A stretch of DNA of 64,000 bases from Acanthaster planci. Its lineage: Eukaryota > Echinodermata > Asteroidea > Valvatida > Acanthasteridae. Below are positions 21,362 to 34,200 of this stretch, in pieces (within the stretch, counting starts at the first letter, position 1; each line of letters starts with the position of its first letter). Made by a program: the position numbers and the translations under genes. Location of the stretch: NCBI RefSeq assembly GCF_001949145.1, contig NW_019091477.1:508192-572191 (forward strand). Reading direction: 5' to 3'. The notes under the pieces are model-generated. The model did no database searches, had not been told where the DNA came from, and worked only from the letters and a program-made list of their open reading frames with translations.

Positions 21362-21550
21362 TGTTATCTGCTCCGACTGGAGCAAAAGAGGGTGTCTCTT
21401 TTTTTGATACTCACCACATAGGCGCGCAAGGATATGCGTGTTTGACGCTGAGTACGCGTAACTGATTTATTCCGGCATGTATGGTCTTTGCGTACAGGCA
21501 GAACGGGTGCAAAAACCCACTTGTAACCACATGTCTTTCTTTCGCCGATT
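21362..21550 (-). repeat. Dispersed repeat, minus-strand copy of 56985-57183
   Basis: Read on the minus strand it shares, in order, GTACGCAAAGACCATACAT, CGGAATAA, TTACGCGTA(C/A)TCAGCGT, GCGCCTA(T/A)GTGG(T/C)GAGTA, a poly-A stretch and CCCTCTTTTG followed by (C/G)AGCAGAT with the plus-strand segment 56985-57183. Family unknown to me; no coding capacity seen. Confidence 0.7.
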
Positions 21551-22666
21551 GGGGGTGCACTTCAGCTTGGGGCGGATTGTTAAGCAAAGAATAACATTTC
21601 CTATCGAGTACAATCAACACACTGTCTGGTTCTGAAATGCACAACACCCCTACATTGCTTATAACAAACATGAATTAAAAAAAAACGATAAGCGGCTGGA
21701 ATAACGGTATTTATGGAACGAATGCAACCAACTCCTCAACAAAAGGAATTTTGGACCATTGAGCGCAACACGTTTGCTGTAACAGCAGCTGTTTACTCAA
21801 GAAGTATTTTTCCCGATTCCAGGCATTAGTTATAAGAATATGAATTTATTGATCCAACAAATGAGGAATGCCTGGGATGGTAACTTGGAATTTAGCATAT
21901 AGGTTACAGCTTGTAATCTTGCAACAGGAATGGATTGTAATAAACGACTGCACGTTTCGTACAGAAAACGAAAAACTCTGGAGCCGTGCTTTGAGCCAAT
22001 GCAGCTCATCAGGGTGGTGTTTGCCTCCAAAGTGTTATGACTTGAAACCACAAAATACTCCAAATTCCCAGGGAATCGTGTTGCAGTCCACAGCAGGTCC
22101 CTATCCTGTGAATCATTTTAAAGTGGCATGCCCAAGGACATAACTTATGGCAAGCAGGTGGATTTCGCCCTCCCCCAATTCTTTGATCTACACCCACAAG
22201 CCTTAACCATTACGTCACAGTCTCTCATTAAAAAAAAGGAATGATCAAATTCTTGGTTTGACCTGAACACTTTCAAAGAAAATCTGACATAAGAGCTGAA
22301 ATTACCATTAAAATATGGAATAGGATGCAAGATGTTTCTTAAGAGAACAAAATTTTACATTCATTAATACAATCAACAAATGAAACTTGAAACTATGTAT
22401 TAATACAGCAAAACTCCTGCCATCTAGCAAGAGAGTGATGACAAGTCCCCCAACAAATCTACACTGAAAGACTTGTCAACATTCGACCAACTAACAGGAA
22501 ATCATAAAATTCTTAGTGCACCCTGTAGCCATACACTGAAAGTTTGCCACACCTGAACTTTTCAAGGGGTTAACTATACATATTGCAAAGATACCATATT
22601 TCTGTCTACTGACCATAAAAACTTCTTGACGTAAATGGACGCTGCTAAAATGAATTTTTCCTGAAT

Positions 22667-23101
22667 ATGAAACTGAAACTTGTCAGCAAGACCTCAAAGC
22701 TGGAGGGCCCTTACAACAAAGCTATAGAAAGCCACGCAAAAAAAATTTCTTGCAGGCTGGAGTGTTTGTCTTGTGGTTTTAAATACTACACTAGACAGAG
22801 AGGAACACGGCTACTGACAGACGTGAAAGCTTCCTCCGGCCACAAAAAAGCCCTCCAGACCAGATCAGCATTGCTTCTTTTTGCCATTGACCGCCAAGAT
22901 CCAACTGTAATCAACTTGAATGTTCCAAATTACAAAGGATACACTTTTGTAAAGCGTGGGCATCCACTACTTCAGAAGCCAAAATACTGGAGGAGTTGGT
23001 ATAAAGAGGGCGCAATAATGACTAAGCGTGAAGAAAAACAAGCTCCTCCAACGGCAACAAATTTCCTCGACTTTTTTTTTTTTCCCAAGTGGTGGTGGTA
23101 G
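22667..23101 (+). other. Open reading frame of 144 codons, function unrecognised, probably not a gene
   Basis: The longest plus-strand open frame of the intergenic region. The product begins MKLKLVSKTSKLEGPYNKAI and has a Lys/Arg-rich middle with two Cys in RLECLSCGF. It resembles no family I know. It ends in a homopolymer T run read as Phe, has no splice context and no neighbouring exons, so chance is the likeliest explanation. Confidence 0.15.
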
Positions 23102-26100
23102 GGAGGTGGGGCTAAATGGAAGGGGTGTGTAGAAAGGGGGTGGGAAAACTGTTATCTTCAATCTTTAACAGGCAAGCGGAAAAAGGGGTAAAATGGCTTC
23201 AGAAATGACAATATATTTATCTAAATAATTAACAACTTGGAACAGAAACCTAACAGTACGTGACGTCAAGTTAGACCAAAAATGACAACAGTAAAGTTGA
23301 CTGAAATGTATTAAAAAAAACAGTGTACTCCGTGGTTAGTGACCATTACTTTACATAATAGCTCAATATTTACGAGGAATTTTCTTGTAAAAATAAAACT
23401 GATAGTAGCCAAAGGAAATATATATATCACGTTTGCAAATTCTTTTCTTAATTAAGCAAGGAGAAAATCTCTAGTACGTCATTTAAAAAGGAATTTTAGG
23501 GTTTTTTTCAGGCGATGTACTTCTGACATATCTGCTTACTGGACACGCATGTCACACCACTTTGTAACTGATGCATACTATACAATTATATTTTTCAATT
23601 TTTCTTCCAAATAGGTAATCAGTGGCATTTGGTATCACAGCTCGACACAACGTGCTGATGAAGTCAAAAACAAAAGAAACCAATTAATTACACATTTCAG
23701 GGTTTCAGTCAGGATTACCTACGACATTTGCAAATTTTTAACCATATCAACTATTGCAATAGTGTCTAGTTCATACTCTCCTCAGTGATACATGCTTTTC
23801 CTTTTCTATTTGAAATAAACCATTTGATTAATTGGTGGTTAAATACTTTCCATCTCAATTGTGTCTTCCTGATGCACTTCCAGTTTGTCTAAATACACAA
23901 TAAAATACCGGTGCCACCTTTGCGAAGCCTCAGAGTTTGATTCAACCCAACAGTTCCCAATCTTCACATAGACAATTTTCAGTTACGTGATTCTGACGGT
24001 CAGCACTCAATTGACATAGATGTGCACAGAAACACAGGTGCCCTCGAAGTTCCTCAACATTCTGACCTACAGGAAACTGCCAACAGAAATACGGATTTCA
24101 AAATGCACGCGCTTCCACTGACATGGTGCCCTTCCTGTAAAGCCTTTACCCGTCATGTGTTGGTATGGGATTGTTTTTTTTTTTTCATTTTTTTGGTGGA
24201 CGATTTGGAATAAACACACCGATTCGTTCAGCCTCACTCCATTGTCTTCTGACCACTCACAGCCGTGATTTATGTCCAACATGCATGCACAAACGTTTGA
24301 CATGCATGCACGCACGTATGAGATGCATGCTGGTGGCATTGGAGAAGACCACGTGTTAAGCGCCCAGGTGCCTAGTGAGGGGGGGGATTTACTAGATTGG
24401 TCTATTGTTCCTGAATCAATATGCAAGCTCAGTTTGTTTGTCCGAGAGGCAGGCTCAACTGATCTCAGGAGTTGGGTGAAACCCTCGCAGTGAAAAAAAA
24501 AAATTACTGGCCGACTCGTAACCTTTACTCTCTTGGCCTTTTTCTCAGGGATGCATCCTTATAACTCTTCAAATTTGCACTGCCTTTGGAGAAAAACTTG
24601 ACACACCCTCAGTCTTCCAAAACTCTCCTTCATTTCTTGACTGTATCATGGAGGGAGGGGTTAACCACTGCCTTGATCCTTCCAAAATCCCTGGCAATTC
24701 CTGTCAAGATGTTGAGGAGGACGTGCAAACGGTATCCTGGAGCAGTGCGGATGTGTCCCAAGCATAATCCGTGCCTAACTTTAAACATGGCCGGGCATGA
24801 ACACAAGACGTGACCCAAGACCTTGACACAATTCATCCTTCGGAATCAGAATCGACACAGTTTTTGCCATACAAGCTCGATCCTCCAGGTCCGTCCACAC
24901 CTGCTTGGGGGATTTTTGGAGGATTGCAGACTGGTTGGGTTAAATTTGGTTAAAACTTGCCACACTGACCAATATTTTTGGGTCAATTTTCATACTTTGG
25001 AAAAAGGAACCTAAAAGTGTAGAATAAAATATTCACCCGTAAACAAGCACACTTTTGAGACGTAAGATTGTCCTACTTTTACTAAGACAAAATTTCACTT
25101 TTTTGACACATATGGCGAAGATACAAGAAACTTGCTGCAAGTTCCACTATGGAATACAGTCTTAAGTATCATTTCACAGCCCCCTCCCAAAAAAAGAAAA
25201 AGAACTATTTTTTCATGGGTAAAGTTTGTAATAAAAATGTTCATGCTATCTCAACAGTGAAGTTATTAGAATACACACCTGCAACCATGACTGAGTTTCC
25301 AAAATGGAGGTTTTAGACAGGAACCTGTACGTTAATGAAGTTATAGTTGGTCTACAGGCTGGAACTATCAAAAACCAATCAAAACACTAAACTTTAAATG
25401 GAAAAACAATTCATCAATGGCTGCCACTACTCGTGCAATGTGTGGGCTTTGCTGGCCTTTCACAATTTCAAATAGCGGCAACATAACCCTGCAGTGAACG
25501 AATAATGTTTAGCATTAAATCAAAAGGTATATATTACAGCTGAAACAATATATTGGTGTATCATTGCAGTTGAGATTTGGTACATTTTTGGTTAACACTC
25601 GGCAGTTACTTAAACTATTCATGAACAATGCATTTTTGAGGAGAGCTCTTGGTGAGACCTGATCACCTACACAAGCACACCCATACAAATAAAAAGAGGA
25701 AAATCAAGGACAAATCTGACACCGTCACGTTACAGAACTCGGCTACACAAAATTCCTATTTACATCTATGTGAAAAAAAACAATGGAGTCTCCATACTGT
25801 ACATTGCCAGATAATGTAACCAAAAAAAAAAATCTCCAGATCTGCACTTACCAGGCAGCAAGATTCACAGATCTTGAAGCGCTTATTTGTAGGTAGTCTG
25901 TCGCCATATCGTTACTAGAAATGTCATTTTAGGCAGGCGGGTAACATACGCTTGATATGGCAATGTGTGGTGATATATGCCGTTAGAATATAACACTGTC
26001 TCATGGTATAATAGGTAGACAGGACAGCAACATATGTGTACCAGACCCGAATACATGCCTCCGTCAAGTGAGAAGCAAATAAGATATTTATATATTTATA

Positions 26101-26800
26101 TTCATATATATGTAGCTGTACTTAATTTTTAAAATTTAATTCGCAGCTGAGTCCTCTAGTCTAAAACATGTTTTCTTTTCCAGTTAACGTTTCTATACAG
26201 TCATATATACTCATAATCATTTCATTTCTTAATGTTTATTGTTTTATATTTTTCCCATAGTCTATTTACACGAGGCAAGCTTTCTTTTTTTTAACTATCT
26301 GTCGGTAAGCTGCCTCTGTCAAAAGTACGAAAAAACTGTCTAGCTAGCGTACCAAGTGGTACCACTATCTTCATTGTCTAATACGTTCACAGTCGACAAT
26401 AATTAGAAATGCAATCACTCATTTACAATTTCTGCTTTGGAACGGCGATGTTACCAACAAAAAAATTACTTAAACTCACTGGATATATTACTTTCATTTT
26501 TGAGTGGTTTTTTTTTTTTTTTTGAAGCAGAGACCATCCGGTCGTCACCTCTTTCCAATTTTTTTTTCTTTTAAACGAAGAAGCTGTGTCTTTTGTTTTT
26601 AAAAGTCGTGAAGAGGATAATCGATCAGCGATAATCAGCGATAACAAATCCAAGGCCTATTGCACGTTTACCCTAAGAACAATTGGAGTCCACATTTGTA
26701 CTTTTCTACACTATAACTACAGAAAAATGCCTCCAGTACATTTATATATATATTTATATATACACAACAAAATAAAATATATCAAATCAGTTGTTAAGCT

Positions 26801-26806
26801 TTTATT
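26801..26806 (-). promoter_or_regulatory. Candidate polyadenylation signal AATAAA for tomosyn
   Basis: TTTATT on the plus strand reads AATAAA on the transcript, 1.3 kb after the tomosyn stop codon. Another AATAAA lies at 26235-26240. Which one is used cannot be told from sequence alone. Confidence 0.3.
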
Positions 26807-28091
26807 CAGACCTGGACACAGCTACGTTGTAGGAACAGAGAACTGACCTTCCAACACATCCGCACGAACATAACTCACATTATCATATTTTTCACTAGAA
26901 TTGACAATCAGACAGTCCGGAACAAGCAGGAAAAAAGTTAGTCATGGAATGTTTTAAGATCTCGAACTCGGACACTAACGATTCAAACGAGTGGAATTTT
27001 TCTTGTTTAGTTTAAAAACCGACACCAGCTGAGCTACGGAATGCATGCACAATGAAAAGAATGGTACAACGTGCTGAGGGAGTCGTGTCTGACCCAAACA
27101 CTGGAATGTCAACCGAGTTTAGCAATGTCAATGATTAATTGTTAAATGCGCTTTGCTCTTGCCACTCAGCATTATCGTCCCATCGTAACGCCACTTCCGT
27201 CGTCTGTCCGAACCGCTTCCGAGGCTCAGGCCCTTAATGCCATTTCCTGCTCCCCTTTTTGTCGGTCGTTTAGTTTTCACACAATCTCCCGCCACCAAAC
27301 ACCAGTTCCAGGCAGTACGGCACCAAAAAAAAAACAAAAAACTCTACGAGTGATAGGATTCATTTGTTGTGTGACACCTATCCTCAAAATTCTTACAGTT
27401 TCATTTGTTTTTGCCCTGGAGGTTTCTTTACCCGGTGCAAACTTTTAAAGAAAATTGAGCTTAAAACATGGCAGAAAATCAAATCGAACACGGAATTTGT
27501 GCAGCAGTGCGGCCAACGAAACCAATCCAAATAAACTGTGAATCTTTACATTCCATTTGAATTTCTTGAAAACGTTGTTTCAGGAATCATACGCTTCGCC
27601 GGCGATCTGGAATACCGTTTAAAGTAACCTAAGAGCTGCATGCAAGCTTCAAAACTTCTGAATGCTGTGCCAAAAGTTTACAACCTTCAGCACGGCCCCA
27701 GACTGCTTTCTACCCCATCCTGATTCTTGGCAATATGCCTGACCCAGATCACATTCAGGAATTATTTCCTCATCCGTTCTATCTTCCACTGAAATTTCAC
27801 ACAAATTGCTTTTAGTAATTTTCGTACTCTCTTATTTTATCCAGCAAGATCTTCTGCTCTCCATCGTCCAACCGCCAGTCATTCAGATGGAATTCCGAAG
27901 CAGAAAAAATCAGCATCGTAGCCCCCTTCTCGGGTGGAACTGTTGCCCTGGCACAAAAAATCATCCGATTTCTTTGCTTTGTTTTTTTAAATGTATTTTC
28001 TCTCTGTTTTTTTTCCTCCCTTACATCGGCTTCATCAACAAGGTTGGCTCCGACTGGTCCCCCGAGCACCAAGGCCGGTTCCCCTAGTACA
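26807..28091 (-). other. Presumed tomosyn 3' untranslated region
   Basis: Sequence following the tomosyn stop codon in transcript direction. The open frames in it (for example on both strands around 27130-27450 and 27810-28090) show no conserved protein. It is AT-rich with homopolymer runs, typical of a long 3' UTR. Confidence 0.4.
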
Positions 28092-28229
28092 TCAAAATTG
28101 GTACCACTTCTTGTCCTTGTATTTCTGCATAAGTTGGTGGGAGGCCTGGGAGAAGTTCTCGGCGCTGGCCATCATCTGGGCCGTGCGTTCCTCCAGCTCG
28201 CTCAGTTTCTCGCCTCTCTCATGCAGTGC
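28092..28229 (-). CDS. STXBP5: Tomosyn last exon: R-SNARE-like motif and stop
   Basis: Encodes ALHERGEKLSELEERTAQMM, then ASAENFSQASHQLMQKY and KDKKWYQF, followed by TGA at 28092-28094. This is the second half of the tomosyn coiled-coil SNARE motif; the Arg of LEERT sits where the zero-layer Arg is expected. It ends exactly as the vertebrate proteins do (KYKDKKWYQF) and has no membrane anchor. The acceptor is tctgacag, phase 0. Confidence 0.97.
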   Translation of the reverse strand, partial: ALHERGEKLSELEERTAQMMASAENFSQASHQLMQKYKDKKWYQF

Positions 28230-31200
28230 CTGTCAGAAGATCGTCGACCACGTTCATTTTACTCTTTTGTAAGTCACTTTTCTTTTGATGTATAAATGTA
28301 CAAAGGAATACTGCTAATTGTAAGAAAATGTGGGCTGAATGAAGCATGATCCAAACTTTGCAACACGACAGCCCTAAAAGAGCCACAGTATTTTTTTTAT
28401 CTTCCAGCCAGAGGCAGGAGATGATATGGGATATCCCCCCCCCATCTCGGTTGTCCCATTGAATCCTATTGAATCCTAATCCTATTGAAACTGGACATGC
28501 AAGTGTAGACATCACTTATGAGCTCACATAACGAGTTTCCCTTCCGAGTTTGTCAAACGAGGTGGCTGAGTAATACTCACAATGCGTGCTTTGTACAGCT
28601 CCCCAGCGGCTGAGCTTGAGTTAGCCTTGACTCCTTCAATGCCACCGGTACCTGGTATGTGCCTGGCTATGCTACGAGACGGCTTACCGCTTGACTCACC
28701 GACTAAAAACAAAACCCAAAAAATAAATAAAAGTTAGTAAATAGAAGTAAATAGACTTATCCGCTGCGTACACACCTTGTTAGCAAAGGAGAGAGAGGCT
28801 TATGGGGACCATTTTGAGTGGCACCCGGCGCACATGCGAAGATTGTTTCAATATGCTCAGTGCGTCCAATGCAAAGTGTTCGTGAACCTGTACACGTGCG
28901 CACAGGGTATGTTCCCCACCCAAAAGACATCACTGCCAAACAAGAACGTGCCGTCTCTGGCTGATGAATGAAGTGGGAATACGTGACAGGGAGTTCGTCC
29001 TTGGATTCAGAGGCAGAGGGACTAGACTTACACAAGTCTTCCCTGTCCAAAGTGCTGCTGCCACCCCCAAACAGCCCCTTGAAGAAGCCTTTACTGGGTG
29101 CTTCGGGAGTGTTGACGGGAAGGAAAAGGTCGCCCAGCATATCGTGGAGGTTCTCACTAAAGAGAGATCAACAGAGCAGTGGGGTGATCAGTGAGAGAAA
29201 AAATCATAGTTGTACTGCAGTCCATCATAAGCCAGGGCAGGGCAACCTTGGCAGAACTTCCCCGCCCACTCTAAGAAAGCACTGGGCATAAAACGGAGGC
29301 TTCGTGTGGTAGCCATCTTGCAGGACAGTTCTTTTGTTCCACAGGGAAGCCTCCTCTTTGCATACCCTGTCGAAAAAAAAAAACACTGGCCTGCAAGATG
29401 GCAGCCATGGAAACCCTTTATACTTAGTGCATTGCATCTGTGAACGAAACCACACGGCATAACAAAAATGGCTTGGTTAACCCTCCTTTAGTTTTACAGC
29501 ACAAATATGCACAAGTGCCCAAGGTCACTCTCTTGCATGTTGGTGCAGTGCACAACACGACACAGCTGTGCTTCTTTGAGGTGTTTACCAAGTGACCCAA
29601 AGAGTGACTTCAGCATAGGAGGGTTAATATCTCACCTTGCCTCGCTGCATATCGTTATCCGTTGGAGTTCTGTCGGACTGGCTTGGTAAATCCCCTTGCC
29701 GTGGGAGCTAAACTGGAATGTCCGGCCAATCCTGAGAAGTAAAGGGGGGGGATGCGGGTGGGGTGGTGGCAGGGAGGGAAAAAGTGAGGATTAGCCAAAC
29801 AATGTAGCACAAAGTAGCTACTGACTGTGCTGATGTAACGGGGACATGCATGAAGGGCGTCTACATCAAAACTGGTTCCAGCCCCTTTTGAATGTCTAAA
29901 ATGCAACTGAGGGAATGGGAACCAGCCTATCCAATGCTACTCACATTATTCAGCCAAAGATTTCTTTGCCTCAACATATCAATATCAAAAGCCAATGAGT
30001 GCCATTCAGTTAATTTCCTGGTTGTGATAAATACTGCCCTCTATACACCGCAAATATTCACCATAGCGTCCAAACCCTTCCTGTGGAAAGGGCAGATACA
30101 CAAACACACTGACAAACCAACAGACCTGAGATCAGTCAGTGGAAGGTAGTCGTGGTCGAGCAGGACCCGGAAACTGGGCAAGCTGAAGGCCATGATGTGG
30201 CCATTGGCAACGTAGCAGGCCAGACAAACGCTATCTGCAAACCGGAAGAAAATTTGAGGAATATTTAAAATCGGGTAGCCAACTTCAAATGAAACAGCAC
30301 ACACTGGGAGCCTATTATTGGTCCTTAAGAGGAACCAGACTATTGCAAACAAACATGTTCTGAAATCCTGGATAGCAGAAGCGAAAAATTTTTTAAATGG
30401 TGAGAAGATGCTTCTGTGAAATATTTCCAAACGGCATTTCACGTAGGCCTGCTGATTAGCCGCAGAGAGCGTAAGAGGACAACCTCATGAGACAGACATT
30501 ACATGGAGTGCAGGGTGCGAAGGTTGGGGGAGGAGGGTGTGGCATTACACTTCAATACACTTACTCTGCAAACTGATGACGTCTGCCCGGACAACATAGG
30601 AGGACTCGGCCACTTTGACTCGATATGCACAAGTCTGTGACGGAAGTGATATGACCTGCGAAAGAGGATGGAGGAAAGACGACAAATGTGAGGTCTTTGT
30701 CAGACATCACGGAGGCCAGGGTGGAGGGTTTGGTCTCCATATGGCTAGGGATTACTTAGTATTCCCAGAGCAAGTCTTTCTGCACAGACATTTGCAAGAT
30801 GGAAACGCACAGTTGACCCACCTTAGCTTCCTTCTCGGAGCAGATGACGACAAATTGCCGGTCTGCAATTTCAGTGGAGGACGAGGGCGACATCCGCATG
30901 CGCTGTAACGATGGCGGCCCTGACACAAAACAAAAAAATTCGTGCAAGTGTGAATTTGTGAAAACGGGGAGGAAACGCTGACTCGCTGCTCGATTTCCGT
31001 GAAGGACGCCTTCCGACTTACTCTTGTCTCGACTGTCCTTGGTCTCTCGGCTCACGTCCTTCCAGGGCTCGTAGGGTGGGGTGATCAGGCTACCGTTGCA
31101 ATCTAGGAAAGCCATCAGCAAGGTGCTGCCCTTCAGGCGCAAGATAGTGCCTGGGGGGAAACATATCGGGACCATCAAAAATTCAAGCGACAATGAAGGA

Positions 31201-34200
31201 AACACCACCCAGAGCATTCAAGCGCTTGGCGGGAACCAGCGAAAACTTAAAATGATATCCATCGCTTGGAATTTTGACTAGAGACCTAGGTGTTTGGCAG
31301 CGAAAGCGTACTTATGCTCTACAAATGCATGAGGTGGCTCACAGCCAGCCGGTACTTCATCATCCCTTTAAGACCGGCCACAAGACGGGCTCTTGACCAA
31401 TAGGAATTGCTGAACTTCAATAGGTATCTATGAAAGTCAGGCAAAAGCTATGAGACTCGTAAACTTTGCTGATTTGTGAATAAGGTTTGGGATGGGACCT
31501 TGGGCCAGCAATACAACGTATCACTCACTAATGCCAAGCGTTGTAATACTCCAAGGCTGACAGTTAAGGTTTGAGGCCTAGGGTATTACAGATTTGTTTG
31601 CCTGCAGACCTGCCAACCTTTAGAATCGCAAAAGTGTATTCGGAGGTTCCAAAATGTGTATTGTTCAATAAAAATGTGTATTTTCCCAAACAAACAGGAA
31701 AGAGATGCTTACAAGTACCTTTACGTGACTACATACTATTTGAAGTTTAATACGTGTGGTTCATGCAATTAGCGGTAGTTTTTGTCCTACGACAGGCAAA
31801 CTGGGATGCAATTTTGCTGTCTGGAAACATCGTCTTTTCTACGTCCGTGAAATCATCCGACGACGCGAAAGGCAGATAGTGCCGAACTACGTAATCTGTC
31901 CAAGGGGTCTCGGCTCTGATGGTGCTTAAATCTTCAGAAGACGTAAACTTTCTGATGCTGTGGGTCGCATTCTTCGTTTCAGCGATGTCGCGGCGTTTAC
32001 TACTTTCGATGTGGCGAGATACATCATAACTCCCACTATGCACGATACTAAAGTCAGAACTACACAAAGTGCAGCGAGCGTAATGTTCACCTCTCCGGGA
32101 ACGTAATATGAATTCAAATTTCTCCGTATATTCCCTTTTGAAAGATTGCTTCCATTTTGGGGGGTCTTTTTTAGAAGTTGAAGCCATCTTCATTTCCGCA
32201 GTTTTACGACTACCTCAGGAAAATTTTTGCATACACAGGAACGTACACTCCACAATGCATGCCAATCGGTTTGGTATGCGACGTTCCAAATGGTTGATAC
32301 GTGCACTACCAGGGGCATATGTACATCGCGTACACCAATCACGAACACTCTACTTTATGAGTTCGCGATATCGAACCGCATGACATGTAGCTTAGTCTTA
32401 CTTGCAGCAGCTTTAGCTTTTTAGCTTAGATTTCACACCGCGCCCTCTTTTTTCTGTCCATGTCAAAATTATCAAAATACGTATTTTACGGTGTTAAAAA
32501 CATACGGTCGTATTTTCATCAATTTTTCTTACAAAATTCGCCAAAAGCGTACTAATTGGCACGTATGTGCCTGGCGTGTTTAACACTCACCGCTCGGGGT
32601 GACAATGACGGGCTGGGTGTACCTCTGCTCCCCCCAGGGTGGCAGGTTGATGACGATGACAAGCACCGAGCCCAGGGTGGTCCCCACCCAGATGCAGGGT
32701 GAGGTCACAGACTCTGCGAAAAAATTGGAAACGCCAATGCTGACAGTGACTCCAACAATTCAATTCAAAGCATTGATCTTTTCTCAGCACTGGCTAAGCA
32801 CAACATAAACTTGGTCAGGTCCCACAGGGCCTTCAAGAAGGCATCAGAAAAACAGAAGGCAGAGACGTTTACATGTCAGCTCATCCTCTCTGTCACGGGT
32901 GAGGGCACACTAGGGCATAAAGCCCTAGTTGAATCCACCCAAGTTTTGCACATCACAGTCAATCTCAAATCAGTCCAAAACCTTGCCAACTGATGGGGAC
33001 CGTCCATCTCAATATTCAGAAAAAAAAAGAGATACGTCCAAGGTGCTACCTCAAACCTATCTAGTTTACTTGCTATCTCCACCATGAAAAACTTCAATCT
33101 CATCTGAACAGTCTAGGTATGAAGAACAGTTTTGTTTTAATATGCTATGGGAAGGTGAGAAAGGCCTACTCAGACTTACTAATAGCTGTGTACAAGCATA
33201 TTGGCCAGTGGCTAATGACTGAATCCATTTCTCATAGACATGTGTGTTGCCATCAGCTGTAGCCGCGAGTTTTTGAACACAGGCTTAGACACCTGCTTTG
33301 CACGTGGTCAGTGAGTTCCAAAAAAGGAAGCTTATGGTAGGGGAAAAAAATCGGACCTGTTTTCCTGGTGTAGGATTCCGCAAAGGTCAAACACTGGACG
33401 CCCTCTCTAGCCTCCTTCTCAAGGCTGGACATGCTGGAGCTCCTCGATCTGGTGAACGAGCCCTCACTGCGATCTTTAGCATGACAAAAGGAGGGGGAAC
33501 AACTTAGCTGTTCAGTGATAAGTCAGGAGTGGACATCACGTCACAAAACAACCAATCAAATCGGTTCTTAGGCTTTTTTCTGACCCAGAGGGGGCATGGA
33601 ACTAACAATGCTGGAAATAAAAGACATATTACTCAAAAGGTGACGGCTCAAATTGTCAACAAGTACTTTAACGATTGTGAAATCATCTGCTCTAATAATC
33701 AACCTTTTTGGTCAAAATACTGGTAACGTGGCATGCAAGAATAGAAAAGAATGAGGGATATGCATGTATCAACTGGATGCTGATTTTGATTATAAACTTG
33801 AAGTTGGATCTAAAAAAGTTAAACGACCAAGTACAAGCAAACAGCCAAAATATGTTAGAAGGCTAACGCAGTTAGATTTAATTCTCTGCATCGGCAGATC
33901 TTGGGACTAATTGGCCAAAATGACTGTCACGTTAGGATATAGAAAATTCTTCGATGCAAATAAGGCACTGGGAGGGGGTAACCACGGTTACTGTCGGGTT
34001 ACAGGGGTTACAATTGTTCCAATAAATTCAACTTCAAAGACCTGATTGTTGGCTACCGTAACAGCCAGGTTACCCAAATGGTCAGGCCGCATTGGCCTGC
34101 TGGTCTCTCAGCCTGGTTGGCCAAAATGGCCAGGTGAACTTTGATGTCAATTAATGGCCTTCATAACGATAGGTAAAGTGGCCACACATGGAGCCAGGCT

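Larger units (their letters stand above)
20701..26800. other. Intergenic sequence between tomosyn 3' UTR and OCRL 5' flank
   Basis: AT-rich sequence with no exon I can support. It holds the repeat copy at 21362-21550, homopolymer runs, an ATGCATGC-rich patch near 24280-24330, and one plus-strand open frame (22667-23101, listed separately). ATATTTATATA-type low-complexity sequence lies near 26080-26110. Confidence 0.5.

Noticed and set aside
24272-24350. ATGCATGCA-rich patch as a regulatory palindrome cluster
   Set aside because: Short, low-complexity and similar to the TACATG background; no gene start is near.
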